Assembly (NCBI RefSeq): GCF_900113525.1
Contig: NZ_FOPP01000001.1
Span: 124,001-188,000, forward strand
Origin: Pedobacter insulae
Lineage (GTDB): Bacteria; Bacteroidota; Bacteroidia; Sphingobacteriales; Sphingobacteriaceae
Direction: 5' to 3'
DNA: 64,000 nt
Shown: positions 27,081 to 37,053 of the stretch, in pieces
How positions within the stretch are numbered: position 1 is the stretch's first letter
How the letters are laid out: each line of letters opens with the position of its first letter
Translations under genes and position numbers: made by a program
Notes under the pieces: generated by a model
Databases searched by the model: none
Seen by the model: the letters and a program-made list of their open reading frames with translations, nothing else
Told to the model about the DNA's origin: nothing

Positions 27081-27437
27081 GCATAGTTTCGCCCCTCGCG
27101 CATTTGCGGCCTGCAAAAACCCCGTTCGCATTGCCGAAGCAGTTTTGCTCTTGTATTTACGGAAAAATCAACAGTGATAGTTGATAAGAATCAAGCAGGA
27201 AGTGATCCAAGAAATATAATCTCTTGCAATTCCACGTGGGTTAATTTTCCCTTAGAGGAATGGAGTAAATTCTTCAATTCAGCTCATTTTAAGATTCAAA
27301 GCCCATTTACATTAATTCTACGTTAAGAAATATATTTTGGCCAATTAATTAATTTTCAATAATTAATTTTGTAAAGTTCATGTGGAGAATAGCTATTTGA
27401 TGTTTATCTTCACACTTAAACCCAACAAACTGTAAAA
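27081..27437. other. Junction between mobilization module and cargo
   Basis: A 357-base noncoding stretch. The first 80 or so bases are GC-rich like the mobilization genes. The rest becomes AT-rich like the cargo, so composition shifts here. A TAATTTTG (27364-27371) with TTTG 24 bases upstream is a weak candidate promoter for the sigma-factor gene at 27438. Confidence 0.45.
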
Positions 27438-28019
27438 ATGCTGAAGGAGCAATATTTATTAAAAGCTATTACTGAAGGAGATGTAAGTGCTTTCAGTCAG
27501 CTTTTTTATGCGCACCATCAGCAACTCGGCCTCTACGCTTTTACAGTTATCAGATGTCAGGAAACGGCAGAAGAAATCGTGCAAGATGTATTTTTAAAAG
27601 TTTGGCAACATCGCGAAAAATTAGCTGCAGTTGCTAATATCAAAGCCTATCTTTTTACAATAACGAAAAACGAAACGCTTAATGCAATCCGTAAAGTTGC
27701 AAACGAACGCAAACGCAGGCAGGCATTCGAGAACGATTTGCTTGATGCCGATTCTAACTTAACCGTTGATCTTGCAGAAGAAGAGAACGAAGTTCATCAG
27801 GTTTTCGAACATGCAGTTTCAAGTCTGCCACCTCAACAACAGAAAGTATTTTTACTAAGGCAGCAGGGACTAAAGTATGCACAAATTTCGGTTGAAATGA
27901 GTATTTCCTTACATTCTGCCAAGAAATATCAGCAATTGGCAATGCAGTCCATTGAAAGGTTCTTGCGCGCAAAAGCAGGCATCATTATTTTATTTTTTAT
28001 TTTTTTTCTAAAAAAGTAA
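27438..28019 (+). CDS. ECF-type RNA polymerase sigma factor
   Basis: A 193-residue sigma-70-family protein. Region 2 (about 18-80) contains AFSQLFYAHHQQL, CQETAEEIVQDVFLKVWQHREKL and the -10-contact helix. Region 4 (about 125-175) contains SLPPQQQKVFLLRQQGLKYAQISVEMSISLHSAKKYQQLAMQSI. No region 1 or 3 is present, as usual for ECF factors. The C-terminus is unusual: IIILFFIFFLKK is a strongly hydrophobic tail. It is followed 27 bases later by a FecR anti-sigma factor and then an STN-bearing SusC, the classical surface-signalling cascade. Confidence 0.93.
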   Translation: MLKEQYLLKAITEGDVSAFSQLFYAHHQQLGLYAFTVIRCQETAEEIVQDVFLKVWQHREKLAAVANIKAYLFTITKNETLNAIRKVANERKRRQAFENDLLDADSNLTVDLAEEENEVHQVFEHAVSSLPPQQQKVFLLRQQGLKYAQISVEMSISLHSAKKYQQLAMQSIERFLRAKAGIIILFFIFFLKK

Positions 28020-28046
28020 AAACGCATATCTCCTTTTTTCACCAAG

Positions 28047-29303
28047 ATGTGTCTTTATAGAAAAAGCACATCATTGGAACAATATCATCAACAGCAACGA
28101 GTAGATTTTCTCCTTCAACTTTATAAAGAGGGAACACTTAATGACGATCAACATCAAGAATTGATCGATTTGTTGGCAAGGCCAGAAAATCAAGACCGCG
28201 CATCTTTATGGTTAGATGAAGTTTGGAAACAAACACCAGATCAACATTTCTTTTCTGCTAGTAAAAGTAATCAGCTTCACCAATCGGTGCTTAGTAAAAT
28301 CGATCCAGCAGAGCCTAAAGTATGGCGATTAAACAAAACGATCATCAGTATTGTAGCAGCCGCTGCAGTTATAGCAATAGTCTTTTCATTCCTCTTCCTT
28401 CGCCAGTCTAATTTCGCACATACCGATACAAGCCTTGTATCCAAGAAAGATACATCAGCTTTTATAGCAGATCTTGGTCCGGGAGGCAATAAAGCCACCT
28501 TGAAATTGGCAAACAATCGGGTAATCGTGCTAGACCAAGTTAAAAATGGACTAGTACTCAACGCAGGTAACTTGTTGGTTAAAAAAAGTGTGGAAGGTCA
28601 ATTAATTTTTCAGGTCAATCAAGCCTCTAAAAATGATGCGGCATTAAGTGGCCAAAATATACTTACTACGCCAGCGGGCGGTCAATATCAAGTCTTGTTG
28701 GCTGATGGGAGTAAAGTCTGGTTAAATGCATCTTCATCTTTAAAATTCCCTTCATCATTTACTGGGAATGAAAGAAAGGTAGAACTAACTGGTGAGGGAT
28801 ATTTTGAAATTAGCAAGTCAAAAAACCAACCTTTCATAGTTAATGCGAGAGAAATGAAAGTTGAAGTATTGGGAACCCATTTCAATATTAACGCTTATCC
28901 AGATGAACAACTCTTAGCAACAACATTAATCGAAGGCTCGGTAAAACTCACTCATCGGTCAAACTCCGTGCTGTTAAAACCGCATGAGCAGGCAAACATT
29001 AAGAATGGCTCCTTTAAGTTGCAAAAAAACATAGATGTAAAAGATGTGCTCGCTTGGAAAGAAGGCTACTTCGTATTTGATAACGAAGAAATCCACAGTG
29101 TAATGCGAAAACTATCTCGGTGGTATAACGTAAAGGTCGAATATGAAGATCCTCAAGTAAATGAAGAATTTGTGGGTACAATTTCTAAGTTCAAAAACAT
29201 CTCCGAAATTTTAAAATTATTGCAAGCTACCCGTACAATTAAATTTAAGGTCTTACCATCCCAAGATCCAACATATGAAAGGAGGGTCGTGGTCATGAAA
29301 TAG
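28047..29303 (+). CDS. FecR-family anti-sigma factor
   Basis: A 418-residue inner-membrane protein. A cytosolic N-terminal sigma-binding part (1-90) is followed by one transmembrane helix (about 95-118, IISIVAAAAVIAIVFSFLFL), a periplasmic FecR domain (about 195-300, with TTPAGGQYQVLLADGSKVWLNASS and GEGYFEISK), and a C-terminal DUF4974 domain (about 330-415, DNEEIHSVMRKLSRWYNVKVEY). It holds the ECF factor at the membrane until contacted by the STN domain of the SusC protein. It lies between the sigma factor and that SusC gene. Confidence 0.93.
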   Translation: MCLYRKSTSLEQYHQQQRVDFLLQLYKEGTLNDDQHQELIDLLARPENQDRASLWLDEVWKQTPDQHFFSASKSNQLHQSVLSKIDPAEPKVWRLNKTIISIVAAAAVIAIVFSFLFLRQSNFAHTDTSLVSKKDTSAFIADLGPGGNKATLKLANNRVIVLDQVKNGLVLNAGNLLVKKSVEGQLIFQVNQASKNDAALSGQNILTTPAGGQYQVLLADGSKVWLNASSSLKFPSSFTGNERKVELTGEGYFEISKSKNQPFIVNAREMKVEVLGTHFNINAYPDEQLLATTLIEGSVKLTHRSNSVLLKPHEQANIKNGSFKLQKNIDVKDVLAWKEGYFVFDNEEIHSVMRKLSRWYNVKVEYEDPQVNEEFVGTISKFKNISEILKLLQATRTIKFKVLPSQDPTYERRVVVMK

Positions 29304-29416
29304 TTTTACAACAAGATCGAGGTAAAACAAAAAACCAGAGCATCTGCAACATGCCCTGGCCAAAAAAGTTTACCCAAACAATGCACTCGTCCAGTATAAA
29401 CCTATAACCCAAATGT

Positions 29417-32400
29417 ATGAATTTTTATGCATTATTCGTTTCCGTACTCCGGAAACAAATACCCTATAAACTGATTTTAGTGATGAAACTTACGATCGTA
29501 TTGCTGTTAGGAATGTTATTGCAGGTCTCTGCGAAGACCCACGCGCAGCGTATTTCTTTGGTACAGGAAAACAAGCCGCTAGTAGAAATATTTAAACAGA
29601 TCAGTAGGCAAAGCGGCTACGACTTTGTTTACAATGTTAAAACCGTAAAAAAGATTTCTTCCATTACGGTAAACGCAAAAAATGCCCAACTTTATGAGGT
29701 GCTTGATCAATGCTTGGCCAATACAACCCTCACTTACGACATTATTAACCGTACCATAGTAGTAAAAGAAAAATCAGAAGAAGCTTTGGTCGAAGATATA
29801 GCTCTGCTAGATGTAAAAGGCAAGGTCGTAGATAAGCAGGGCCAGCCCATGATTGGCGTAAGCGTAAAAGCTAAAAATGCCAATCGGGCCGTGGCTACAA
29901 ATGCCAATGGCGAATTTGAACTTAAAGGCATCGCAGAAAATGACATCCTCATAGTTTCCTACCTCGGCTATATCACCAAAGAGATCCCTGCAAAAACTGT
30001 GCTGGGCAACATCCTCTTGGAAGAAGATGTACAAACCATGCGAGATGTGGTAGTTGTCGGCTATGGCACACAAAAGAAAGAAAATCTTACCGGAGCTGTG
30101 TCACAGATTACTGGCGATGATCTTAAGCAAAGGCCATCGCCAAACATCGTCAACTCCCTGCAGGGCTTGCTGCCAGGTTTAAATATCCAGGCAAATAACG
30201 GAAATCCGGGCGAAGTTCCCGACATCAATATTCGCGGCTTCAACTCTATCAATGGTGGTTCGCCCTTGGTATTGGTTGATGGGATCCAGGGCAATATAGA
30301 CCGGATCAACCCTTTAGATGTAGAAAGTATTTCGGTATTAAAAGATGCGGCCTCTTCTGCTATTTATGGTGCCAGGGGTGCATTCGGTGTAATTTTAATA
30401 ACCACAAAAAAAGGTAAAGACGGCAAGGTACAGGTAGAGTATAGTAACAACTTTTCTAGTACCACCCCAACCACCAGAACAGATTACATTTCAGATCCAT
30501 ATGAATATGGCCGTACGGTCGATGCCGCATTAAACGGATATAATGGCACCAACTACACCGGCTTTACCAGTGAAGATGATTGGGAAAAGCTGCGCAAGGT
30601 TGCCGCAGGTGAACTTGCTCCTTTCAAAGAACTGCAGGCAAACGGAACCTATAAGTTTTTCGATAACACAGATTGGTATGGCTACCTGTTCAGAAAATGG
30701 CAGCCGGGCCAAAACCACAACATCTCTGTTTCTGGCGGTAATGACAAAATCCAGGGCTATGTGTCTGGGCGGGCCTACAAAGGGGCGACCATTCAAAATA
30801 TTGCAGATGCAGATTTGGTTAAGTACAACGTAAGGGGAAGAATTAACCTCAAAACAAACAACTGGCTAGAAATCTCAGACAATATCCAGATCAGTACAGA
30901 CAAGCAAACTGAATTTGGAGGATATAAAAATGGATATGGCGGGCCATGGAGCACAACAAGTTGGTATTTCCTCTTCCCCTTCCAGCCTAATAAAATTGAT
31001 GGCATCCCTTATGATAATATGGGTACTGGTGCGCAGGGTGCTTTAGAAGACGGATACAATTATGTTCGTACTTATTCCGAGCAAGTCGTAAACATTTTAA
31101 GTGCTAAAGTTACACCGCTTAAAGATTTAGTAGTTAATGTAGATTATAGTAACACCATCAATCATATTGCCAACTCTACAAGGCTAAATCCTTTCAACTA
31201 TCTAACAACTGCCAAAGCCACTCCGGCAGTCGGTGGGCTGAATCGCTTAACAGAAACTAGGAACAGAAACTACTATAACGCCCTCAACATCTACGGTACC
31301 TATTCAAAAAGCTTCTTTAATGATAAGCACCACACCAAACTCCTATTAGGTTATAACCAAGAAGATGCTAATTCAGATAATATTTTGGCAGAACAAGGTG
31401 GCTTATTGGTCGGTAACCTTTCTAGCTTGGGCCTCGGTACCGAATTGCTTCGTGCTACAGGTTCTGGTACAAATTGGGCAGTTCAGGGTTACTTTGGCCG
31501 CTTCAACTACGATTATTTAAACCGTTACCTCCTAGAAGTTAATGCTCGTTATGATGGTTCTTCACGCTTTCCTACAGCAAGTCGTTGGGGCTTTTTCCCT
31601 TCAGTTTCTGCAGGCTGGTACATCAGTCGCGAAAAATTCTTTGCGCCGCTAGAAAAAGCAATCAGTTCATTAAAGCTCCGCGCATCTTACGGCAAGCTGG
31701 GTAATCAGAATATAGACCTGTACACTTTCTCGCAGGTACTTTCCACTGGGCAAACTACCTGGTTAATCAACAACATTAAAAACAATTATGTAACTAGTCC
31801 GGCACCGTTGCCAAGCAACGTAAGTTGGGAAAACTCCAGAACCATTAACCTCGGGGCAGATCTAGGTTTCTTCAAAGGCAGATTAAACGCTTCTTTTGAT
31901 TGGTTTGAGAAAAATGTCGAAGGCATGTATCTTCCCGGTGAACCTCTTCCCGCCGTTTTTGGAGCTGCAGAACCGAAAGAAAATATTGCCAGCCTCAGAA
32001 ATAGAGGTTTCGAATTCTCCCTCGGATACAATGCAAGTGTCAACATCAAAGGCGCACCATTACGCATCAGGGCTTCAGCTAGTCTCTACAACTTTGAAGG
32101 TATCATCACCAAATATCCAAATCCTAATGGCTTAATGAGCACCTTTTGGGAAGGACAAAAGTTGGGAACCATCTATGGTTATAAAATCGACGGTCAGTTT
32201 CAATCAGATGCAGATGCAGCAGCCTATCAGGCAAAATTTACTAATCCAACAACTTCCCTTGGCCAAGTTTATAACTATGAGTTAAACATTGTGCAAAATA
32301 GCCAGTGGAAAGGCCTGAAAGCGGGAGACATCAAATATGTCGATGTAAATGGCGATGGGGCAATCAATAAGGGAAAAAACACACTCGCTGATCATGGCGA

Positions 32401-32974
32401 TTTAATTGAAATCGGAAATGCAATGCCACGCTTCCCATTCGGCTTTAACTTCAGCGCAGAATGGAAGTCCTTCGATTTTGCATTCGCAGGTGCGGGCGTG
32501 GGCTCTCAAGATTGGTATCCAACAGGTAATATTTTCTGGGGTCCTTACGAACGCCCATATCTCTCCTTCATTAGAAAAGACTTGGTAAGCAATGCTTGGT
32601 CGCCAGAACAGCCTGGAAACACCTATCCACAAATCTCTAGAGGATATGCCTCACTTGGCGCATTAAGATCTTTAGGTGAAGTGAACGACTATTACCTCAC
32701 CAATGTCGGTTACTTGAGAGTTAAAAATTTAACTTTTGGCTATACCATTCCTGAAAAGATTACCCAAAAGGTTAAGATTCAACGCCTACGCTTTTACTTT
32801 AGCGGCGAAAACTTATTTACCTGGCGCTTTGGTAACCTAACCAAATATGTAGATCCAGAAATGGCCGGATCTGGCATAAATTATTCGAGTCCAAATTCAG
32901 CCACCACCAGAGCTCGATTAGAAGATTATCCGATGGGTAAAACCTATTCATTTGGAATCAATGTTTCACTTTAA
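29417..32974 (+). CDS. SusC-family TonB-linked transducer with STN domain
   Basis: A 1185-residue outer-membrane transporter and signal transducer. After a long N-terminal export segment (a second in-frame Met at residue 23 is an alternative start) come an STN domain (about 47-116, LVEIFKQISRQSGYDFVYN and the following repeats), a carboxypeptidase-regulatory-like domain (about 132-205), the signature VVVVGYGTQKKENLTGAV (about 210-228), plug, and barrel ending GINVSL. The STN domain is the part that contacts FecR in the periplasm, so substrate binding should switch on the ECF factor. It precedes its SusD by 16 bases. Confidence 0.95.
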   Translation: MNFYALFVSVLRKQIPYKLILVMKLTIVLLLGMLLQVSAKTHAQRISLVQENKPLVEIFKQISRQSGYDFVYNVKTVKKISSITVNAKNAQLYEVLDQCLANTTLTYDIINRTIVVKEKSEEALVEDIALLDVKGKVVDKQGQPMIGVSVKAKNANRAVATNANGEFELKGIAENDILIVSYLGYITKEIPAKTVLGNILLEEDVQTMRDVVVVGYGTQKKENLTGAVSQITGDDLKQRPSPNIVNSLQGLLPGLNIQANNGNPGEVPDINIRGFNSINGGSPLVLVDGIQGNIDRINPLDVESISVLKDAASSAIYGARGAFGVILITTKKGKDGKVQVEYSNNFSSTTPTTRTDYISDPYEYGRTVDAALNGYNGTNYTGFTSEDDWEKLRKVAAGELAPFKELQANGTYKFFDNTDWYGYLFRKWQPGQNHNISVSGGNDKIQGYVSGRAYKGATIQNIADADLVKYNVRGRINLKTNNWLEISDNIQISTDKQTEFGGYKNGYGGPWSTTSWYFLFPFQPNKIDGIPYDNMGTGAQGALEDGYNYVRTYSEQVVNILSAKVTPLKDLVVNVDYSNTINHIANSTRLNPFNYLTTAKATPAVGGLNRLTETRNRNYYNALNIYGTYSKSFFNDKHHTKLLLGYNQEDANSDNILAEQGGLLVGNLSSLGLGTELLRATGSGTNWAVQGYFGRFNYDYLNRYLLEVNARYDGSSRFPTASRWGFFPSVSAGWYISREKFFAPLEKAISSLKLRASYGKLGNQNIDLYTFSQVLSTGQTTWLINNIKNNYVTSPAPLPSNVSWENSRTINLGADLGFFKGRLNASFDWFEKNVEGMYLPGEPLPAVFGAAEPKENIASLRNRGFEFSLGYNASVNIKGAPLRIRASASLYNFEGIITKYPNPNGLMSTFWEGQKLGTIYGYKIDGQFQSDADAAAYQAKFTNPTTSLGQVYNYELNIVQNSQWKGLKAGDIKYVDVNGDGAINKGKNTLADHGDLIEIGNAMPRFPFGFNFSAEWKSFDFAFAGAGVGSQDWYPTGNIFWGPYERPYLSFIRKDLVSNAWSPEQPGNTYPQISRGYASLGALRSLGEVNDYYLTNVGYLRVKNLTFGYTIPEKITQKVKIQRLRFYFSGENLFTWRFGNLTKYVDPEMAGSGINYSSPNSATTRARLEDYPMGKTYSFGINVSL

Positions 32975-32990
32975 TTCAGACCCCAAGAGC

Positions 32991-34733
32991 ATGAAAAAAT
33001 TCATACAAATAACCCTGCTAATCTTGATGGTTGCGGTAGTGGGATGTAAAGACGATTTATTAGACACTACACCACAAGATAAAATTGACGCTCAAACCTT
33101 CTTTAATACCGCAACAGACCTAGAGGTTTATACCAATGGTTTTTATGAGATGTTGCCTACCACCGAAGTATATACAGACGATGCAAATTCAGATAACCTC
33201 GTTCCGCTTATTGTGTCAGATCGTGCCAAAGGCGCAAGGATCTTACCGGTGGCTAGAGGTACAGGTGGCTGGAATTGGGCTAACCTACGCTCCATTAACT
33301 TCTTTCTGGCCAACTATGAAAAATGCCCAGATCAGGCCGCTAAGTTAAAGTTCGGTGGGATAGCTCGCTTTTTTAGAGCTCATTTTTATTACGACAAGTT
33401 GAAGACTTTTGGCGACGTACCCATTTACGATAAGGTACTCACAGCAGATGATCCAGATCTTTATAAAGCTCGTGATCCAAGAAAAGCAGTGGTAAACTTT
33501 ATTTTGGCTGACTTAGATTATGCAATCGCAAACATTCCAAAAGAAGTAAAACTCAATAACATTACCCGTTATACCGCACTCATTTTAAAAGCAAGACTTT
33601 GCCTGTTCGAAGGAACTTTTAGGAAGTATCATGGTTTGGGAGATGCAGACGCTATGCTAACCTTGGCAGCTGCAGCGGCTGATGAATTGATTACTTCGAA
33701 TGCTTATCGCCTCTTCAATACTGGAGGTGCTAATGTAGCCTATCGTGAACTTTTTGCTCGTATTAATCAAGATGCAACAGAAACGATTTTAGCTCGAGAT
33801 TTTAATCCTACTTTTGGCAAGAATACCATCAACTATGGTATGACTTCTCCAACCTTTGGTGCCTATGGGATCCCAAAAGATTTCGTGAACAGTTACCTAC
33901 TAAAAACAGGAGCTCGATTTACAGATTTGTCTAACTATGCAACAGCGCAATATTATGAGGAGATGCAAAACCGTGATCCAAGGCTAACTCAAACAGTGGC
34001 AGGTCCAGATTTTGCAGCCTATGGAGAAACCGTGAGAGAGCCAGTTAATATGAGCATTACAACTACAGGCTACAGGATTATTAAAGCGCTATCTACTAGA
34101 GATCAATGGGCTTCCAGTAGTTCCTATTTCGACCTCATTTTGTTCCGCTATGCAGAAGCACTCCTTGTATATGCAGAGGCAAAGGCCGAACTCGGTACCC
34201 TCACACAGGCAGATCTTGATAAATCTATCAATAAATTAAGAGAGCGGGTAGCCATGCCTTTTCTAAACCTGACCGCTGCAAATGCAACTCCAGATCCTTA
34301 TCTATTGGCTATGTATCCGAACGTAAATTCTGGCCCAAATAGAGGAGTTATCTTGGAAATTAGAAGGGAAAGACGGATCGAGCTTTTTAATGAAGGTTTA
34401 CGATGGGATGATCTAATGCGTTGGAAAGAAGGAAAGAAAATGGAAAAACCATTAGTAGGAATTTACTTCCCGGCTTTAGGAGCTTATGATTTTAATAATG
34501 ATGGCAAGGCCGATGTATTCCTACACAATGGGAATGCAACGGGCGCACCAGCTGGAACATCAAGTATCGTCAATGTAAGCCAGAAAAAGCTTACCAATAA
34601 TACCTTCGGTAACTTTGACCCCTTGAAAGGAACTGCTATGAAATTCGACGAAGAGAAAGACTATCTCTATCCAATTCCTGTCGAAGACATTAACTTAAAT
34701 CCAAAAATTATTCAAAACCCAAACTGGAAATAA
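32991..34733 (+). CDS. RagB/SusD-family lipoprotein of the island
   Basis: A 580-residue surface lipoprotein. The ATG at 32991 is chosen because it gives the proper lipoprotein signal (MKKFIQITLLILMVAVVGC, Cys 19). An upstream in-frame ATG lies inside the SusC gene. The family opening is DDLLDTTPQDKIDAQTFFNTATDLEVYTNGFYEML, and the C-terminal block ILEIRRERRIELFNEGLRWDDLMRW is present. It pairs with the STN-bearing SusC. A long hairpin directly follows its stop and separates it from the enzyme genes. Confidence 0.95.
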   Translation: MKKFIQITLLILMVAVVGCKDDLLDTTPQDKIDAQTFFNTATDLEVYTNGFYEMLPTTEVYTDDANSDNLVPLIVSDRAKGARILPVARGTGGWNWANLRSINFFLANYEKCPDQAAKLKFGGIARFFRAHFYYDKLKTFGDVPIYDKVLTADDPDLYKARDPRKAVVNFILADLDYAIANIPKEVKLNNITRYTALILKARLCLFEGTFRKYHGLGDADAMLTLAAAAADELITSNAYRLFNTGGANVAYRELFARINQDATETILARDFNPTFGKNTINYGMTSPTFGAYGIPKDFVNSYLLKTGARFTDLSNYATAQYYEEMQNRDPRLTQTVAGPDFAAYGETVREPVNMSITTTGYRIIKALSTRDQWASSSSYFDLILFRYAEALLVYAEAKAELGTLTQADLDKSINKLRERVAMPFLNLTAANATPDPYLLAMYPNVNSGPNRGVILEIRRERRIELFNEGLRWDDLMRWKEGKKMEKPLVGIYFPALGAYDFNNDGKADVFLHNGNATGAPAGTSSIVNVSQKKLTNNTFGNFDPLKGTAMKFDEEKDYLYPIPVEDINLNPKIIQNPNWK

Positions 34734-34734
34734 T

Positions 34735-34772
34735 AGTGCTTCCCCATTTAGTTTGCTAAATGGGGAAGCACT
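34735..34772 (+). terminator. Strong hairpin after island SusD (attenuator or mRNA 3' stabiliser)
   Basis: A perfect 17-bp stem, AGTGCTTCCCCATTTAG (34735-34751) with its complement (34756-34772), closes a TTTG loop. It begins within 2 bases of the SusD stop. No T-tract follows, so it may reduce rather than stop transcription or protect the upstream mRNA. Confidence 0.75.
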
Positions 34773-34925
34773 TCAGTTAGATGCATCGTGGACAGTAATT
34801 TATTGCTGTGAAAGGCTCTGCATTTGGCTGTTTTTCTAAATACTTAAAATTCTCCCTTGCTAATAAAGGATTGTTGGGTAGAAAAATCTAGCTAATTCAA
34901 TCAATTCTCAGACCCTAATTACAAA

Positions 34926-36989
34926 ATGATGAAGAAATTAGTATTAATTATTGCCTGTGCCGCATTATGGTCGGCCTGCAAAAATGAAATTGCATTAGTG
35001 CAACCAGACAAATTTGCCGAACACTCTGGTTCAGGTGTTATGACAATGTCGGGCATTGTACTCGCTAACGACTCTGCTTTCAATGTAGTCAACTATGCCG
35101 GTTCAGGTACCGCCGGCCAATCAAATGGTACCGCTGGAAGTCCATTAACAGCAACGTTTGATGCACCCGAAGGACTTGTCTTCGATTCAAATGGCAATAT
35201 GTTCGTTGCCGATCGCGATAACCATGTCATTAGAAAAATCACACCATCAGGTACCGTTTCACTTTTTGCGGGAGTGATGGGGCTTTCTGGGGCACAAAAT
35301 GGTACTTTAGGTACCGGACGATTTTATTCGCCTATCCGTCTAGCCATTGATGATGCTGATAACCTCTACGTTGCAGATCGAGATAACGCACGAATTAGGA
35401 AAGTGACTCCTGCAGGTGTAATCTCAACCATCGCTGGAACAACTGCAGGTACAGGTAGCACGCAGTTCGACTGGCCGATAGATGTTGCTGTAACCGGTGA
35501 TGGAACCAAGGTATATGTAGCAGATTCTAAAAATCACCGCATCCAAAAAATTACGTTAAGCGCTGGTACATGGACAACCTCCTTGCTTGCTGGCACAACC
35601 ACTGCAGAATATCAGAACGGTACAGGAACCGCTGCCAGATTTAACTTTCCTTCTGGTGTAGCCTTAGATAACTCGGGCAATATTATTGTGGCCGATCGGA
35701 TGAATAATTGTGTCCGTAAAGTTACTACTGCCGGGGTGGTCACCTTGCTAGCCGGTGTACCAGAACTACCTTCGGGATACAGTTTAGATGCGCCGCGACT
35801 AAAAGCAAAGATGGGACAGCCTTTTGGTGTCACCGTTGCTAACGATGGTTGCATTTATATTACCGACATTGAATTTCATACCATTAGAAGGCTCAACGCT
35901 GAAGGCTTCTTATCTACGGTTGCAGGCAGTGGTACTGCTGGTTCCGCCAGTGGCGATTTTGCAACCTTTAACATTCCAACATCCATTGTAATTGATAATT
36001 CAGGCAATTTTTACGTCGCAGATATTAACAATAATAAAATCAGAAAAATGGTGCCTACAGATCGTGCCTTGCAGTATACTCATGGTTGGAACAAAAGCAC
36101 ACCTCATCCTGGGGTAACGTGGTATTACTTTAGTGGCAATCGTTTCTTCCTGCCTTCCACACAAACCAACGAAATTCAATATGTGAATGTGCTAGATATC
36201 GATTTATCGCTTAACAATTTGGACTTTAAACAGGTTGATTCACTGCAAAAAAGCACCCTAACAAATGTTATTGGCACACCTACAACTGCTGTTGCTGCCT
36301 TAAGCGGAACCTTCGCTACGGTGATGCCTTCGCCATCTGGTCCCAACAAAAAATATTGTGCATTTTTAAGAAATAATGGTGTAACCTATTGGGATTCTAA
36401 TATTTACACCACCAGTTCTTATTGGGTGTATCACGAAGGTATGTTCTATGTAAATGCAGATAATACCATGGGTATGGAAGCGAGTAATATGGCGCAAAAT
36501 CCATTCAGTCCAACCTTAAGAAAATACATGATGTCTGGTGCACCATTATTAATTGCCAATAGTACTATCATTGAAAAGCCTGGCAGTCCGGCTTGGGCTT
36601 CTGTTAATCTACAAGAGCATATTAGAGAAAGTACAGCATCCCGAAGTGTAGTTGCCATTCCTACCATTAATAATCACCTGCTTCTTATTGTTGCCGAAGG
36701 TAAAGTACCGGGGGCTACTTATTGCACACCAATACCACGTGGCTACGGAATGACCACAGCAGATCTTGCTCAATTTGTAAAACGTTATTTCAATGCCAAA
36801 GGTGCCTTAAATTTAGATGGTGGTGGCTCAGCGAGCTTGCACTTAAAAAATCATGGTTCTGGTGGCGGAGGAACTTTCGGGGTAATCTCTAATCCTGCAT
36901 GGGGCGGAGGTTCATGCCCTGCTGGCGGTTCTGCCTTTGCAAACCAACGTAACTATATGCAAGATGCTATTGTAATTTATCCAAATTAA
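34926..36989 (+). CDS. NHL-repeat / phosphodiester glycosidase (NAGPA) fusion lipoprotein
   Basis: A 687-residue lipoprotein (lipobox ALWSAC, Cys about residue 18). Residues about 55-385 hold repeated NHL blades, such as PEGLVFDSNGNMFVADRDNHVIRKITPSG and its later copies, which form a propeller. The C-terminal 250 residues form the NAGPA-type phosphodiester glycosidase domain with the family hallmark ALNLDGGGSASL (about 625-636) and the late NYMQDAIVIY. NAGPA-domain enzymes remove a sugar linked through a 1-phosphodiester, as in uncovering of mannose-6-phosphate in animals. Here it would act at the surface or in the periplasm. Substrate is not readable, but the DGGGS core is intact. Confidence 0.88.
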   Translation: MMKKLVLIIACAALWSACKNEIALVQPDKFAEHSGSGVMTMSGIVLANDSAFNVVNYAGSGTAGQSNGTAGSPLTATFDAPEGLVFDSNGNMFVADRDNHVIRKITPSGTVSLFAGVMGLSGAQNGTLGTGRFYSPIRLAIDDADNLYVADRDNARIRKVTPAGVISTIAGTTAGTGSTQFDWPIDVAVTGDGTKVYVADSKNHRIQKITLSAGTWTTSLLAGTTTAEYQNGTGTAARFNFPSGVALDNSGNIIVADRMNNCVRKVTTAGVVTLLAGVPELPSGYSLDAPRLKAKMGQPFGVTVANDGCIYITDIEFHTIRRLNAEGFLSTVAGSGTAGSASGDFATFNIPTSIVIDNSGNFYVADINNNKIRKMVPTDRALQYTHGWNKSTPHPGVTWYYFSGNRFFLPSTQTNEIQYVNVLDIDLSLNNLDFKQVDSLQKSTLTNVIGTPTTAVAALSGTFATVMPSPSGPNKKYCAFLRNNGVTYWDSNIYTTSSYWVYHEGMFYVNADNTMGMEASNMAQNPFSPTLRKYMMSGAPLLIANSTIIEKPGSPAWASVNLQEHIRESTASRSVVAIPTINNHLLLIVAEGKVPGATYCTPIPRGYGMTTADLAQFVKRYFNAKGALNLDGGGSASLHLKNHGSGGGGTFGVISNPAWGGGSCPAGGSAFANQRNYMQDAIVIYPN

Positions 36990-37053
36990 ACGTCGACTTA
37001 GCTGGTGGCGGAAATTGCCGCCAGCTTAATATTTTATTAATACCAAAACGAAA

